Shown: positions 63,613 through 64,000 of the stretch, piece after piece
How positions within the stretch are numbered: the first letter of the stretch is position 1
Layout of the letters: each line of letters starts with the position of its first letter
Source: Calonectria ilicicola
Lineage: Eukaryota; Ascomycota; Sordariomycetes; Hypocreales; Nectriaceae
Assembly (NCBI GenBank): GCA_020809705.1
Contig: CP085833.1
Span: 4,836,001-4,900,000 of the forward strand
Direction of reading: 5' to 3'
Length of the DNA stretch: 64,000 bases
Made by a program: the position numbers and the translations under genes
Notes under the pieces: generated by a model
What the model was told of the DNA's origin: nothing
Seen by the model: the letters and a program-made list of their open reading frames with translations, nothing else
Databases searched by the model: none

Positions 63613-64000
63613 ATGAGTATCTGCCAGAAAACTGGACGTTCTGTATGTGAAAAACTCGGTGCCTTTGCATACTTAGAGGGGAAGATCAAAGACAAGAATT
63701 TCGCAAGTTGCAAGTGGAAGAATGAATCCTTGTTATTTTTAGTATTTGCTAATATCCATGCAGTTTTACAAAATAAGGGCGTTCCTTTATCGAAAAAAGA
63801 CTATGATCGTATCGTTGAATTTGACATAGCCGAAGAGGGCGCATCAAAAGCCACCCAGAGGAGGAAATGGCGCAAGGCCGATTGGCACGATCTGGCCGAA
63901 TATCTCTATGATTGTGAAGCTATTGGCAATTTGAGGGACGACTTCGCAGAGAAGGAACGAATAAGCCTTCGCAAATTGGAGAATGACTTGAAGAGGTTGA
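63613..64000 (+). CDS. Orphan gene, cut by the right window edge
   Basis: ATG 63613 (MSICQKTGRSVCEKLGAF), open to the window end, at least 111 codons if spliced. A segment 63710-63763 looks like an intron: donor GCAAGTGG, branch TTTGCTAATA, end ATGCAG, 54 nt (a multiple of three, so both forms are open). It resembles the intron of the neighbour at 62699 (GTAAGTGG.., TTTGCTAATC). With GC at the donor it would be a second GC-AG intron within 3 kb. The visible product is basic and helical (KATQRRKWRKADWHDLAEYL). Family unknown. Confidence 0.55.
   Translation, partial: MSICQKTGRSVCEKLGAFAYLEGKIKDKNFASCKWKNESLLFLVFANIHAVLQNKGVPLSKKDYDRIVEFDIAEEGASKATQRRKWRKADWHDLAEYLYDCEAIGNLRDDFAEKERISLRKLENDLKRL

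Noticed and set aside
1..64000. DUF3435 captain recombinase or a reverse transcriptase/transposase gene
   Set aside because: I looked for tyrosine-recombinase, RT, integrase and DDE motifs in the open frames and saw none, so no autonomous mobile element is claimed.

Overview
The window looks like nuclear DNA of a filamentous ascomycete (Pezizomycotina). Genes are compact and separated by regulatory gaps. They carry short introns of about 43-62 nt with GT..AG ends and CTAAC-type branch sites. Families typical of Pezizomycotina are present: DUF3723, fungal patatin-like proteins, an AA11 lytic polysaccharide monooxygenase, NB-ARC/TPR NLRs and SUR7/PalI-like membrane proteins. One block near 28-31 kb is AT-rich and full of transition-type stops, as repeat-induced point mutation (RIP) leaves. 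I cannot name the species. Most gene models below were made by joining open frames across canonical splice sites that I read by eye; exon coordinates are in each entry.

Layout. 0-7 kb: small lineage-specific genes and a 454-residue orphan. 7.5-13 kb: a C2H2 zinc-finger gene, a long octanucleotide array and a JmjC-domain gene, all on +. 13.2-14.9 kb: a four-TM SUR7/PalI-like protein and an orphan. 15.3-31.4 kb: DUF3723 and a patatin-like gene (divergent pair), a RING-ankyrin gene, an ankyrin gene, a MADS-like gene, a ferric-reductase-like gene, and a RIP-ruined NLR (PNP_UDP, NB-ARC, TPR). DUF3723, PLP, FRE and NLR are the four gene classes known as recurrent cargo of Starship giant transposons, so this 16-kb block is the strongest signal in the window. 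No DUF3435 tyrosine-recombinase captain is seen, so it would be an interior or decayed part. 31.4-33.5 kb: a gene-poor stretch with a 28-bp tandem array, a 12-bp minisatellite and palindromes.

33.5-64 kb: mostly small, fast-evolving genes. They include secreted proteins, a BRCT-like protein with long tandem repeats, a second MADS-like gene, two paralogous transthyretin/HIU-hydrolase-like genes, a fungal orphan with a nucleotidyltransferase-like motif, an F-box protein, a four-TM membrane protein, a 63-residue secreted peptide with a 6-codon first exon, a repeat protein with two SUMO-interaction-like motifs, a RING protein, the AA11 LPMO, a TPR protein, an asparaginase-like protein ending in SKL, and orphans at the right end (the last is cut by the window edge).

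Two repeat families tie the window together. One is a degenerate element with a conserved CCTCGAAA-TTTAGC core at seven places, four of them in a loose tandem array at 59.5-60.4 kb. The other is a pair of perfect 15-bp hairpins 37 kb apart whose stems differ by paired changes.
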